Assembly (NCBI RefSeq): GCF_905475465.1
Contig: NC_062249.1
Location: 4,166,501-4,230,500 of the forward strand
Direction: 5' to 3'
From: Pieris napi
Lineage: Eukaryota; Arthropoda; Insecta; Lepidoptera; Pieridae
DNA length: 64,000 bases
The position numbers and the translations under genes are program-made. The notes below the pieces were generated by a model, which saw only the letters and a list, made by a program, of their open reading frames with translations, was not told the DNA's origin and did not search any database. Below, piece by piece: positions 1 to 9,922 of the stretch. Positions within the stretch are counted from its first letter, which is position 1; the number at the start of each line of letters is the position of its first letter.

Positions 1-409
1 TTAATTTTCTTTTTATTAATTTTTAATTTGTATCATTACTATGTGGGTTAAGAAAATTGTAAATACTGAATATTTGATTGGTTTATTAAATCATTCCAAT
101 AAATATTTAATAAAATAATCTGCAGTTTGTTTTTGATAACACTCAAGGCTGGTCTTTGTTCAGGTTCTCGTGTGTTTTGTCAATAATATAATCGGTTCCG
201 GTCCCTGCCCTCCAGTCATTCATTGTCAGTTTCTGCCTTTAACCTATCTGTTCTTCTCGCTGATAGTCATCTCTTGCATGCTTGATGATTTGACTTGATT
301 CTACGCTGTGTTATCCTCTCATTCCGTCACATACCAATTCATGCACATGAATATGGAGTTGTTCTAATTGCCTTAGTCTTATCAATATATATGTTATAGG
401 TTGGTGGGC
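1..409. other. Intronic or 5'-flanking sequence, no gene seen
   Basis: AT-rich sequence with no exon-like open stretch and no recognisable repeat. Because the exon at 701 begins at a splice acceptor, this stretch is most simply intron of the Ig-type gene, with a LINE fragment inserted at its right side. Confidence 0.4.
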
Positions 410-640
410 TCAGTTTCCGCACCTAGACTCATAATTGGTCCGTTGTGCGTAAATTCCTGGCTTATTTAGCCAGCCAAGCTCTTTCCAGAAGCACAGTCTC
501 CTGGGCACTTCACAGGCTTCACGGAGCGACCTCACTGCTCCAAGAATTTCTGCACATTGTTTAGCCACAGCCTCGCATTCCAGGACTACGTGGGTGACTG
601 ATTCCTCTGCGCTGAAATAGCCTCTGCACAAGGGACTATC
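400..640 (-). pseudogene. LINE ORF2 C-terminal remnant (cysteine motif after RNase H)
   Basis: The minus strand encodes a short peptide beginning around CRGYFSAEESVTHVVLECEA and ending shortly after KELGWLN. The Cys/His spacing (C...H...C) is the zinc-knuckle-like motif found at the very C-terminus of RNase H-bearing non-LTR retrotransposon ORF2 proteins. A second, longer copy of the same family lies at 12790-13160, also on the minus strand. Only the last about 70 codons survive, so this is a 5'-truncated dead copy sitting in the presumed intron upstream of the exon at 701. The clade is uncertain (I, LOA or a related group). Confidence 0.6.
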
Positions 641-700
641 AATATATGATAACCATCTCTAGGATTTTCATCATAAGAAGGTGTATTTTAAACATTTCAG

Positions 701-894
701 ATAGCAGAGACCATATCATGGCGATCATCAGAAAATGACTTCAAGGAACGGGGAGCCTTTAGCCATCTGGAGCTGACGCTATTGGAAAACCAGCAGTACC
801 AGGTGGGATTGACGTACACCAGCGCGGGCCTGCATCGGGTGTATCAGGACCATGCCGTATATGGACAGCAGAACGAGGATCTAAATGTTGTCAG
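701..894 (+). CDS. Internal exon of an Ig-superfamily (beat-like) gene
   Basis: This 194-bp exon is bounded by an acceptor (ATTTCAG|ATAGC) and a donor (GTCAG|GTTAGG). It is open in one frame across its length and much richer in GC than its surroundings. It encodes a peptide starting IAETISWRSSEND, with ELTLLENQQYQVGLTYTSAG near the middle, and ends two bases into a codon. The tryptophan near the start and the cysteine in the next exon fit a second Ig-like domain. The overall look recalls insect beaten-path proteins, secreted or anchored neuronal adhesion ligands for Side receptors. The beat assignment rests on remembered family patterns and is moderate at best. The exon itself is well supported because it joins the next exon exactly in phase. 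Confidence 0.6.
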
Positions 895-1309
895 GTTAGG
901 ACTTTCATAGTGATTTTAAAATAATATTATGACAATAACAGTGAGCCCAAAGTTAACGGTTCTTCATTTATCGGAATTTGTTACTTTTTAAAGTTACAAA
1001 TATAAAATTAAATACGAAAATGTAATGTCTTTAACAATAATAATTTTACTGACTTCAAAGAACACGAAGTTCTAAATTCATCGGGATCTTTACTTTTCCA
1101 GGATAAATTAATTGAAAGAATAATTATTAACTGAATTTAGAGAGTTACCTAAAAGTATATACAATATAAACAATATTTTCGCTATTACAAAGACAAAATG
1201 AAGCAAAAATTATTAATTTTTCTTTAGCTACAGTATGTTAGTGATTTTGCTTAATATAGAATAAACCAATACTATAGCTTACTTTGAATTGAAAAATTTT
1301 ATGCAATAG

Positions 1310-1455
1310 ATACACATTGGTACCTCCGGATAGCAGTCAGTTCACATTGGGATGTGTGGCAACTATTTTTGACATCTATGCACGACAGAGCGAGCCCGTC
1401 TATATTAAGGAAGACACTCCCCATCCCGCTTCAGTCACGGGAGAGGACTCCTCAG
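1310..1455 (+). CDS. Internal exon of the Ig-superfamily (beat-like) gene
   Basis: This 146-bp exon follows acceptor ATGCAATAG|A and ends at donor CCTCAG|GTAGGT. Its first base completes the codon left open at 894, giving R-YTLVPPDSSQFTLGCVATIFDIYARQ, and it ends one base into a codon after GEDSS. 'FTLGCVATIFDIYARQSEPVY' has the shape of the last strand of a C2-type Ig domain (L-x-C-x-A), matching the region preceding the C-terminal tail in beat proteins. The following VKED/SVTGEDSS-like part is acidic and Ser-rich, typical of a juxtamembrane stalk. Two candidate terminal exons, at 1933 and 2380, can both be joined to this donor in frame. Confidence 0.62.
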
Positions 1456-1932
1456 GTAGGTTTTTGAAGGTATATAAAAGAAGAAAGTAGAAATTAAAGA
1501 GAATATGTTTTTCTTAAATAATTTTGAATTTATCGAGAAAAAATATTAAACCTAAGAATGATACAATTAAAACTAGAGGACAACCATACATAAAATAAAC
1601 CCTCAACAATTAAAAATTGATCCTTGTGGCATGATAATAAATTATATTAGATAAAATAACAATATGAAAAGAAAAGCAATTCGATGAAAAGCCGCTATCG
1701 GTTTTATAAAGCTATATCAAGATCAGATAACCATGATGTTTGTAGAGTCACACTCAGAAAAGGTTTTATAACAAGCATTCTTGCCTTACTAATACCTTTT
1801 TATTATGGAGGGCCCGTAATAGCCTACACAGGCACGCGATCAGCCAGATTTGTGGCCGAGAAGCTGGGGAGCGGGGAGTTTTCAATCCCCCTGTCCTAAA
1901 AAGGGACTCTATTTGCTTTATGCTTAAACTAG
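1456..1932 (+). other. Intron with a GC-rich stretch at its right end
   Basis: The left 350 bases are AT-rich and without signal. From about 1805 the base composition rises sharply towards that of the exons, up to the candidate acceptor at 1931-1932. An open stretch here runs to a stop near 1899, but I see no convincing protein similarity. It may be exon-associated conserved sequence or part of an alternative exon. Confidence 0.35.
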
Positions 1933-2141
1933 GGGCTTGGCATCTCCCTCCGGGCACGGGCGACAACTACTCCGGAAACATCCTCATGTTATTTATGGCC
2001 ATCGTAGACCGCTGGCCGACGGGACCAGTGTCACCTCTTGTGCTATTCTTCTTACTGACATATTTGACAATTCTATGGCAGATTTTTTCTAGCTGCAATC
2101 TGTGCTCGAGCAACACGTCGTGCCAGTCACTATCGCTTTAG
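1933..2141 (+). CDS. Candidate alternative terminal exon with hydrophobic tail
   Basis: After a pyrimidine-containing tract and the acceptor TTAAACTAG, the sequence is open and in phase with the exon ending at 1455 (G + GG gives Gly) down to a TAG at 2139-2141. The peptide starts AWHLPPGTGDNYSGN, then has a strongly hydrophobic run (PLVLFFLLTYLTILWQIF) and a short Cys/Ser-rich end. The composition is exon-like and GC-rich. A hydrophobic C-terminal segment behind a polar stalk would give a transmembrane or GPI-anchored product. This exon competes with the one at 2380. Both could be used, or this one could be the sole real terminus. It is inferred from frame, splice site and hydropathy only. 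Confidence 0.45.
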
Positions 2142-2379
2142 ACTATTTTTGATTATAATTAAAATATAATGTACTACTCATATTTGTGTTGTCTATGCTG
2201 TCTACTAACAATCGAATTTCAAATTTTTTTAATTATTATTTTCCTTCCTCCTTTGTGCCTTCTACATATACACGACACTGGCGAAGTACCTTGTGCCCAG
2301 TTGGCACAAATAAAAGCCATTAAAAAAAATAAAAAGAAATATAATGAAGACATAATTTTGTTTGTCATATTTTTTACAG

Positions 2380-2447
2380 GTGCCAAAATTACGAGCAGCC
2401 TCCTAGTAACATCTCTTTGGACCATGCTATTGGTGCAAGCGTTATGA
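2380..2447 (+). CDS. Candidate terminal exon with GPI-type hydrophobic tail
   Basis: A long T-rich tract ending TTTTTTACAG precedes this short exon, which completes the open codon at 1455 as Gly and reads AKITSSLLVTSLWTMLLVQAL then TGA at 2445-2447. Small residues (SSG) followed by a hydrophobic stretch right at the C-terminus is the classic layout of a GPI-attachment signal, known for several beat-family proteins. The acceptor is stronger looking than that at 1932. It is probably alternative to, or replaces, the exon at 1933-2141. Confidence 0.5.
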
Positions 2448-4820
2448 TTACTGCATCCATGAAGAAACTCAGTCGATTTCATGTTGTGATAGTTGTACGA
2501 CCGTGAAGCAAACCTTTATAATCATTCCCAAGTACAGCGTCATTCGAAAATTAACATTTTAAACATTTTTGAACTGATGAAAGTAAATTAAGTTGAATAA
2601 TTTGAAAATCAATTTGTTAAAATGTTTGTCGGTATTAGTACGACGCTGTACAATTTGTGCCAAACTATTATTGTTAAGTTTATTATGGCCATAATTTAAT
2701 TGGCTATGAGAAAAGTCCAGTTTAAAATAGATTCTCGTTTTCATACTCGAAAATAAATTCGCAAACAAAATGTGATAATAATAGAAAATATAAATCACAA
2801 TGAACAGTAGCAACTAACTTAGATCGTTAATATTTTTTAAAATTCTTTGTTTTAATAGGATTAGAAGCCAATTAAGTCATTTTGATATTACGCAACACTT
2901 TAAAAATTCATACAGACACAATAAAATTAATACTTGTAAAAAACGGGTTTTAAAGTTTAGTCGTTAAAGGGAGGACATTAAAGTAAGAGAAAAGATCACA
3001 AAAAGGATAAATTGTGTTATCGTTGAAACTACCACAATAGAGAAAAAAAAGTATATTATAGTTAAAGTATATGGTCCTTAATAAAAACCAGAAGGCAGAT
3101 CTTAAGTGCTTATCAAAATAATATTTGATTTAAAACTTGTTTGACGAGTATAAATTAAACGATTATTACCACGCCTCCAAATAAAGATTTTTCATTTACG
3201 CAGTTAAAATAACAGAGCTTATGTCATTACGTACATTATTAATTTACAATAAAACGTTTGTAAATGAATTTGTACTCCATTTAACGCTTTGCCACCTGTT
3301 TTACATTAAAGCTTTCTTGTAAATAACATGTGGTATCTTCAGTGTTTTTGCTGTTTGTAAGGGTATACGGTCAAATAGTTCATGTTTTGTACGAATCTCA
3401 GGTTCTGCTAAGTAGAAATAAAAGAAACATAACCTCATTTTAAATTAATTTCATTTTGGAAAATAATACGTGTATGTTTCGCCAAAGTTGTACGTGATCT
3501 TCTATATTTCATACTCAGAGTCGTTCATTAAATATATTTAATACATGGATAAATATAAGTCATCTTATCTATGAAATTTATGCTCGATTAGTTAAGAAGG
3601 CAGTAATCTTTTTAGCTTCCAACTGGATCCACTGAAGCTACACAATAAACCGTAACTCAGAGTACCGCATTAAAATACATACTCATTTAACTTTTGTTTC
3701 ATAGATGTAGCATAAATATAGTCTATCGATGTCGTTATATGGATTTTCAATATTAAGTTCTATCACTTCAAGTAAGTTCATCCAAAGGCGATTGTGAATA
3801 GCAACGATTTAGATTTGTCAGTAGCAATTTAACAGTGTTGCCAAGTATTTTCATATCTAATTTTTCTATTAGAATGCCCGTTTTTTTAAATTAGAATGCC
3901 CGATATAAAGCAAATGATTGAAGCTGAAATCTCCTCAGCCAGGAATGCATTTATAAGAAAATATTAATATGGACAATATTGTTGAAATGTCAATTTACGT
4001 AAACCCTGTCGCCAGTGTACTAGATAAGATATGTATTTAAATGTTATTAAATAATATACTATATGTGAATATGTAAATAAATTAGTTACTCAAGATTTTG
4101 TTTTATTTCAACCCAAATGTTTTATTTAAAAATTTACCGATTGAAAAATATAGTTTTTGACTTCATATTGTCTCTGGTGCATTACCAAAGACAATGATGG
4201 ATGGATGGATGAATATGACAGAGGTCTATAAATAAACTTCTTTAGTCTTTCTAAATTTTCTCGCTGACTACGATTGTTACTCGACACATCGACCGACTTA
4301 AATCATTTAATAATTAAATATATAAATATTGAATCATATCATATTTGGTGAGACAATGTTTTTATTATAATATTTGACATATTAATAGTAAACCTAAACT
4401 ATAAATATAAAACATTAAATCGATAGCCAATGTGCAGAAGCTAATAAAAATGCAAAGTGAACGAGAGAAAGCTTCAACTCATGTTTCATACTTTATGAAA
4501 AGCTCTATTTATTGCAGTAATGGCTTTTTATATTTCTCTGTCTTCAGTCAGAATCATCTGGCGCGGACTGTTCCACCGGTTTCTGTCCTGCGCCTCTCTT
4601 ATTACAGTGCACAGTTTTGAAGACGATGAGTTGTTCTTGAAAGGTCCATCTGGTTGGTGAACGGCCTCGTGATCTTTGCCTTCTGTGTTACCAACCACGA
4701 TCAATATCTCTAAGTCCTCATCACCTCTGTAGGTGAATGAACAGTCATTGTATGGTCTTAATATGAGATAATTCGTTGTCGGCAAATGGTAGACAGGTGA
4801 GTCCATATGCGGAGCTGGGT
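2448..4820 (+). other. 3' UTR candidate and intergenic sequence
   Basis: The sequence after the stop codon is AT-rich with no exon-like stretch. AATAAA hexamers occur at about 2920 and again near 3416, and either could be the poly(A) signal of the Ig gene. A short GATG tandem run lies at about 4196-4213. From about 4560 the base composition rises and the sequence leads into the LINE remnant at 4825. Confidence 0.35.
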
Positions 4821-4824
4821 AAAG

Positions 4825-4945
4825 ATCGATGTATTGGCAGTCAACGGTATTCTTAACTTTCGCCTTCAGCACCACATCTCAAAGGCATCAATTCTTTGCC
4901 TTTCTCGAGCCAGGATAGTTCACGTGTTTACTCCATACAGGAAAA
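4825..4945 (-). pseudogene. LINE reverse-transcriptase C-terminal remnant
   Basis: The minus strand reads, with one stop, TILARERQRIDAFEMWC followed by RRKLRIPLTA. The block 'R-x-x-A-F-E-M-W-C-x-R-R-x-L-R-I' is a familiar landmark just downstream of the reverse-transcriptase domain in many insect LINEs that lack RNase H. Only about 40 codons remain and the frame is interrupted, so it is a dead fragment. The GC-richer stretch to its left (4560-4820) may belong to the same copy, but I cannot recognise it. Confidence 0.55.
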
Positions 4946-5163
4946 TAGGGAAATATACTGGAGCCCATATTCATCTGATTTTGGTTTTGATACCAATTCC
5001 TATTTTCTTTCAGATGTTGCTCAAATGTGTCATGGCATCTTTAGATAACTTTAGATAACTAACCGATTTCCCTTTTTACCTCGGGGACAGTGCTGCCGAT
5101 GATAGACATTTAGAACTTGGTCAAGAAAATAAATTATAACAGAAGTATGCATTAAGGTTCTTC

Positions 5164-5362
5164 TTCTTCTTGAAGTGCCTCTCCACTACTGGAGGTTGGC
5201 GGTCAGCTCGTCATACTCTTATTTTCGCCAAGTCTTATTTTTCGCCAAGCGCATCAGCTGTTCTACGCTGGCCACTGCCGTCCATTCTCTAATTTTGCGG
5301 AGCCACGACTTCCTCCTTCTGCCAGCGCGTCTTTTCCCCTCTACCTTGCCCATCATGATAAC
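5164..5362 (-). pseudogene. LINE ORF C-terminus and 3' end remnant
   Basis: On the minus strand this encodes VIMGKVEGKRRAGRRKSWLR, then a stretch like IREWTAVASVEQL and ELTA near the stop, followed by a TTC/GAA-rich end. 'GKVEGKRRAGRRKKSWL' is a very common C-terminal signature of insect LINE reverse transcriptases. It is not colinear with the fragment at 4825-4945, because the order along the minus strand is reversed, so it is a separate insertion. Confidence 0.65.
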
Positions 5363-5364
5363 TT

Positions 5365-6060
5365 GAAGAAGTCGTTTGTATTAAGGTTACAAATATGCAT
5401 ACCTTAATATTTTTCTTTTCTTAACTCTCTGAGTAAGATTCAAAGTCGAGATGTTTTAAAATCATTCTTAGTACCGTTTCATTAATTTTAAACTATATTC
5501 ATTTTGTAACCAATAGTATATTTAAAAAGATAACTACTTTTTGTAAAAATAACCACCTAAAAGCTCCATCTAAGGAAACACATTTGACAAAAGTCAACGA
5601 TTTTCCACACGTAATGGTAAGTCTATCTAAGAAAGCAATTTCTAAAACTTCCGAAAGCCTATAAAATAAATCTCCTCGAAACTAACCAAATAATCCTAAT
5701 TTGTCCAAATTGAAAACTCGCAACTCCAATAAAACGTATACATCCGAGACTAGTGCTGCCTCCTGGCGACGCTCCAACACTTCACACGTAACGACTACCT
5801 CATCTCTACGATACATAAATAACTAAGCATTTGAAGAAAATTCAATATTCTAAGCTGAATTAGAAACTTGAATTTAGTGGCGAATTAAAAGCACAGGAAA
5901 ATCTAATAAATATTTATAAAAAATATATACTTTGCGTAAAGTATACGTACACAAAAGAGTTTATAAAAACTGAAGTATTTATAGGAGTGTAGTTAAGTCA
6001 GCACGCAATTCACACGTTCGATTTTATAAACTATTCAGTCTTATGTCATATCAAAAAATA
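5365..6060. other. AT-rich intergenic sequence, no gene seen
   Basis: No coding or repeat signature is recognised. A short near-palindrome (TACTTTGCGTAAAGTA) at about 5929-5945 is the only structure noticed. Confidence 0.35.
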
Positions 6061-6061
6061 T

Positions 6062-6262
6062 GAGCTCCTTCAACCAATCAAACAAGGCAAAGTGGCAGGT
6101 AAAAGGAGACCTGGCCGCAGACACACGCACGTCTTTCTTGAAAAACTTAAGACAATGGTTTGGTCAAAGCACCAAGTTTTCTTTAGAAGTGCGGCATCCA
6201 ACATTGAAGTAGTCATGATGATCGTCGATAGTCGGCACTATAAGAAGAAGAAACTATTCAAA
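6062..6262 (+). pseudogene. LINE ORF C-terminal remnant (plus strand)
   Basis: The plus strand encodes KQGKVAGKRRPGRRHTHVFL, then LKTMVW and AASNIEVVMMIVD before an AAGAAGAAG-rich tail. This follows the same C-terminal pattern as the element at 5164 (GKV-x-GKRR-x-GRR) but belongs to a different subfamily and the opposite strand. There is no upstream reverse transcriptase, so it is a 5'-truncated insertion. Confidence 0.6.
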
Positions 6263-6360
6263 ATTATGGCTCCAAATATCAGTACAATCCTACTGCTACT
6301 AGGTATATCTACTGTCCACTATAATGTTTACATAATTTGGATTAACCTTGAATCAATACA

Positions 6361-6663
6361 GAGCAGTGTAGGCCTAGTGGCTTATGAGTGTGACTCATTC
6401 CTGAAGTCGTAGATTCGATTACCGGTTGCACCAATGGACTTTCTGTGTCTGTATGCAGCGCATTTAACATTCGCTCGAACGATGAAGGAGTTTTCATCGT
6501 GAGGAAACCAAAAAGTCCATACCCAAAAAGTCGACGGCGTGTGTCAGGCACAGGAGGCTGACCACCTACTTGCCTTTTAGATTGAAATGGTGAAACAGAT
6601 ATAGAAATCTGAGGCCCAGACCTAAAAAGGTTGTAGCGCCACTGATTTATTTATTTTATTTTG
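6361..6663 (+). mobile_element. tRNA-derived SINE (Metulj-like), with 13-bp TSD
   Basis: This SINE starts AGCAGTGTAGGCCTAGTGGC and keeps a decayed pol III B box (TAGATTCGATTACCGG). It continues through the family body (CATTTAACATTCGCTCGAACG, AAAAGTCGACGGCGTGTGTC, GAGGCCCAGACCTAAAAAGG) and ends in GCCACTGATTTATTTATTTT. The 13-base word TTGAATCAATACA occurs immediately before (6348-6360) and after (6664-6676), a perfect target-site duplication that fixes both ends. The family is present many times in this window. Confidence 0.9.
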
Positions 6664-6689
6664 TTGAATCAATACAAGGGTTACAATAA

Positions 6690-6770
6690 GCATATTTAAC
6701 ATGAGAAAGTGTCCAATAACACTACCTACAGTCTCTATTAAGGGACACTCTGTTCTCATAAAAAAAATGT
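6690..6770 (+). repeat. Short dispersed repeat, second copy at 27053
   Basis: About 70 bases (AGAAAGTGTCCAATAACA ... CACTCTGTTCT) recur at 27053-27120 in the same orientation with modest divergence. The shared part has no coding signature; it may be the end of an unrecognised transposon. Confidence 0.5.
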
Positions 6771-7285
6771 TCCTAATTAATGAAAATATATTTATTTATT
6801 TTTTAATTATTGAAAAAAAATGAGCTTAATTGCCGATTTTTTAACGAAACTATTGATTCGCTTAATTCATGCGGCACGCTTTCGGTGTCCACCCTTCCTC
6901 CCTCATTTATCTATTCGGTGGTTTAACCTACATCTTGTATAAACATACTAAATCTGTGTCTATAAACCCTCTCATAACTTATGTGTACAACATTGGCACA
7001 AAAGTTCATTAACTAGAGTATATTCACAACATCACTTAGCGAATAAACCAAGCTAACGGTCGCCATTTATATTTGTTAAACGATACATTCGTATTGCGTG
7101 AACATTCGGACACGACAAATCGCCTTATTCATGTAATATTTCATTTTATTTTTATTACGGATGAATGTGTGATGTACTTTTTCGATGTCTCTGACCATAG
7201 TGACTGTCATAGACAAAAACAAAACGTTGCATGTGAAGGCGATCCCACTGGCATATTCTTATTATTATTATTAAGCCTTTATTGC
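6770..7285. other. Intergenic sequence, no gene seen
   Basis: AT-rich sequence. A TTA-repeat followed by AAGCCTTTATTGCTTA at 7258-7288 resembles the end of a LINE tail and is interrupted by the MITE that starts at 7289. Confidence 0.3.
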
Positions 7286-7288
7286 TTA

Positions 7289-7716
7289 GGGGGCGTCCAT
7301 AAATTACGTGAGGTGTTTAAGGGGGGGAGGAGGTCGAGCCAAATCTCATTTAATCTTACGTTGGAGAGAGGGGGGATCTCGGCAAATATCACGCATTATT
7401 TTCTGATTAAAAAATTTTTTTAGGAAAACGGTTGACCCTAAAGACCATCTCTGCAACTTCCCACTAACTCCATACCTAAACGCTCAACATTTCACTAATT
7501 TTGTTTTAGTCGAAAATAAAAGCACGAAGAAATTTTTTTTTTCTTTTTACAATAACAATCCAACGCGTTTACTTAAGAAACCCACATTTTGAGAAATCTC
7601 ACGTGAGATTGGGGTTTGGGGGAGGGGGGTGAATAAAATCTCACGACATCTCACCAGGGGGGGAGGGAGCTACAGAAAATTTAAAAAAACACCTCACGTA
7701 ATTTATGGACGCCCCC
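7289..7716. mobile_element. Harbinger-like MITE (428 bp) with TTA target duplication
   Basis: The ends are inverted repeats: GGGGGCGTCCATAAATTACG at the left and its complement at the right. The match continues through TGAGGTGTTTAA-like sequence for about 35 bases. The element is flanked on both sides by TTA (7286-7288 and 7717-7719). A 3-bp TTA/TAA target and this GGGGGCGTCC terminus fit the PIF/Harbinger superfamily. Subterminal runs of G (7320-7335, 7615-7632, 7655-7670) are prominent. There is no coding capacity, so it would depend on a transposase elsewhere. Confidence 0.85.
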
Positions 7717-7719
7717 TTA

Positions 7720-8466
7720 CACCCAGTATAATATATTAACACTTATTTAAGTAAGATAACCTAAAAACTAATACTACCTCAACTTAATCTAATACATCAT
7801 ATGACCCGTTTTTGGTAATCAGTGTGTCCTGTGACACATAGACCTCTTCCAGCTACTTCCATTATTTTCGGATATTAGCTCTTCTTGTTCAAGTTGTGCC
7901 TCCCATTCTCTTTATATTATCAGCCCATCTCTCCCCCTGTCTTCCTCTTTTCCTTTTTCCATCACGTGGTCATTCTGTAATAATTTGTCAATTTCTACTT
8001 GCATATAAGGAATCATAGTTAATTCAATAAAATCAGCTAAAATCAGAGGACAAGTACTATAAAGAGTAAGCAGTAGTAATTCTGTAACGGTCACAATCTG
8101 CTGCAACTGTTTATTTTAAACAGTTCTCATATGTTAAGCATAACTCCAGACTTGAAGGCACATAAAACGTCCTAATCTAATAAAGTAAATAATATTTCTC
8201 CATCTCCCGTCTCCCTACACACAATTCAGTGAGTACAGTATTTTTATGACGCCATTGAATAGATAGTAGCCGAGATAAATAAAAGGGTTAACAAGCGTGA
8301 CATTTATGAAGAAAATCCAATAAAATATCGAAATTGAAATCGCTAGGCCGTGATCCTAACTGAGCCGAATCGATAACTGCACCATAAATGTGTCGAAACA
8401 CTCACTTTGTATTGGCAAAATTCAATCTTCGCATTCTATATTTCATTCATAGTTACGTGTGTATAG
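7720..8466. other. Intergenic sequence, no gene seen
   Basis: Moderately AT-rich sequence without recognised coding or repeat signatures. Confidence 0.35.
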
Positions 8467-9922
8467 TCCGGTAAATTTAGACATCCAAGGTTACAGTAAT
8501 TCGCACTTGGCTGAATATTGGTAGGATTGCTCAATACACTATTATAAAGGAAATGTGAAAAGTCCTCATCGATCCGGCACGTGCAAAAAAATTTACTGCG
8601 GGTCAAAGATCACAAAAATGGGTTTTTCGCGATTTTCAGCAAAATTGTAAGTTTTATCATAAAATTAGTCTAGACAAAAATTGTAGATCATCTATAAAAA
8701 ATGTCCAAATACTTTTTTCCTAAGAGCCACCGTTTTTGAGATATAACGATTCAAAAAGTTGAAAGGGGTGTAATCGTCATGATATGCACACGTTTCCACG
8801 CCACCTTTGAGGTACTTAGCGCTTTTTTTTAATGTGGTTTCCCCGGTAGGCCTATTCCACTGATCTTTTATGATTCTGTTTAATTTGAAACTATTGAATA
8901 ACTGTAGATATTGACAAGGGTTGAAAATGATGAAAGGGGTGTAAATTACAAAAAATAAGAAAATTTATCCGTCCGAATCTAAATCATCATTAACTTCTGC
9001 TTTCTCTTGTTCTTGTTCTTCTTCTCTTCCTTCTCCTTCTTCTCCTTCTTCTTCTTCTTCTTTATCTTCTTCATTCTGGGTGTTAATAAATTGTCCCAAT
9101 AATGACATATCGCATGTCTCTTCGTCAACATCAAATGAATCTTCAATTGTTGGCAATTCAACATTGGAGCATGACCGGCTTTGACAGTTAGTACATGCTA
9201 CAGAACAAAACAGTCCAACTTTTTTTGCAACCACATTTAGCACTACATCCCTTTTTACAGTTTCAAAAAATGGTGTTTAGTAGTTTTTCTGGTGCAGGTG
9301 GAAGTAAAGTCTGAACTGGCTCTAATGAATTGTCGACCAACTTCCAACCCCAGTCTTTTCCAACAGCACGAAATAGGTTAGAAAAAATAGGTTACAATAA
9401 ACACGTGTTTTCACTCCAGAGCGATGTTGCTGAAGGTTACACTGGCGTAGAAAATAAAGGACTGGGTTTTTTTTACCCGAAATTTTCATATTTTATATGT
9501 GTAAGTCACACTGACCGATAGAACGATATTTTTGCTTGTATTACGGCTTCAGTGATGGTGCTTCAGTACGTGGTGTACTTATACATATTATGACGATTAC
9601 AACTCTTTTAACTTTTTGAATCGTGATATCTCAAAAACGGAGGCTCTTAGGAAAAAAAGTATCTAGACATTTTTTATAGATAATTATCTGAACTACAATT
9701 TTTGTCTAAACTAATTTTATGATAAAACTTACAATTTTGCTGAAAATCGCGAAAAACCCATTTTTGTGATCTTTGAACCGGAGTAAATTTTTTTGCACGT
9801 GCCGGATCGATGAGGACTTTTCACATTTCCTTTATAATAGTGTATTGAGCAATCCTACCAATATTCAGCCAAGTGCGAATTATTGTAACCTTACCCCTAT
9901 TTTTTAGTCTAATTTGACCGGA
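8467..9922. mobile_element. DNA transposon remnant with TIRs of about 314-333 bp
   Basis: The left segment 8467-8780 and the right segment 9590-9922 are inverted copies of each other at high identity. They run from TCCGGTAAATTTAGAC (left end) and GTCTAATTTGACCGGA (right end) inward to TTGAAAGGGGTGTAATCGTCAT and its complement. Between them lie about 800 bases that include a decayed minus-strand coding tail. Such long inverted ends with a gene inside indicate a DNA transposon, here internally deleted or non-autonomous. Target duplications are not clear (ATAG versus TTAG beside the ends). I cannot assign a superfamily from the termini. Confidence 0.78.
8965..9520 (-). pseudogene. C-terminal remnant of an unnamed Cys-rich arthropod protein family
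   Basis: Reading the minus strand from about 9500 downward gives, with frameshifts: a degraded block ending RVYCNLF; KDWGWKLVDNSLEPVQTLLP followed by PAPEKLLN (about 9360-9270); CKKGCSAKCGCKK (about 9255-9225); and VGLFCSVACTNCQSRSCSN (about 9220-9160). A long acidic Glu/Asp tail follows, ending at 8965. From memory, the order WGW, P-x-x-P-A-P, then CxxGC...CxC-K...GL-C...C..C....C-N is the C-terminus of an uncharacterised, expanded protein family in arthropod genomes. The Cys ladder suggests zinc binding. The frame shift inside a poly-A run near 9230 and the missing N-terminal part mean it is not functional. It lies wholly between long inverted repeats, implying it was carried by that transposon. 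Confidence 0.6.

Noticed and set aside
1684..1899. Open frame ending in GTRSARFVAEKLGSGEFSIPLS in the intron
   Set aside because: No splice or family evidence beyond a modest GC rise; kept only as a note on the intron.
2169..2379. Upstream extension of the reading frame into exon 2380
   Set aside because: Low-complexity, AT-rich intron; the polypyrimidine acceptor at 2379 explains the exon start better.
8965..9160. Glu-rich acidic peptide as a separate regulator
   Set aside because: It is the simple-sequence tail of the Cys-rich remnant, and the second overlapping lysine-rich frame is a shadow of it.
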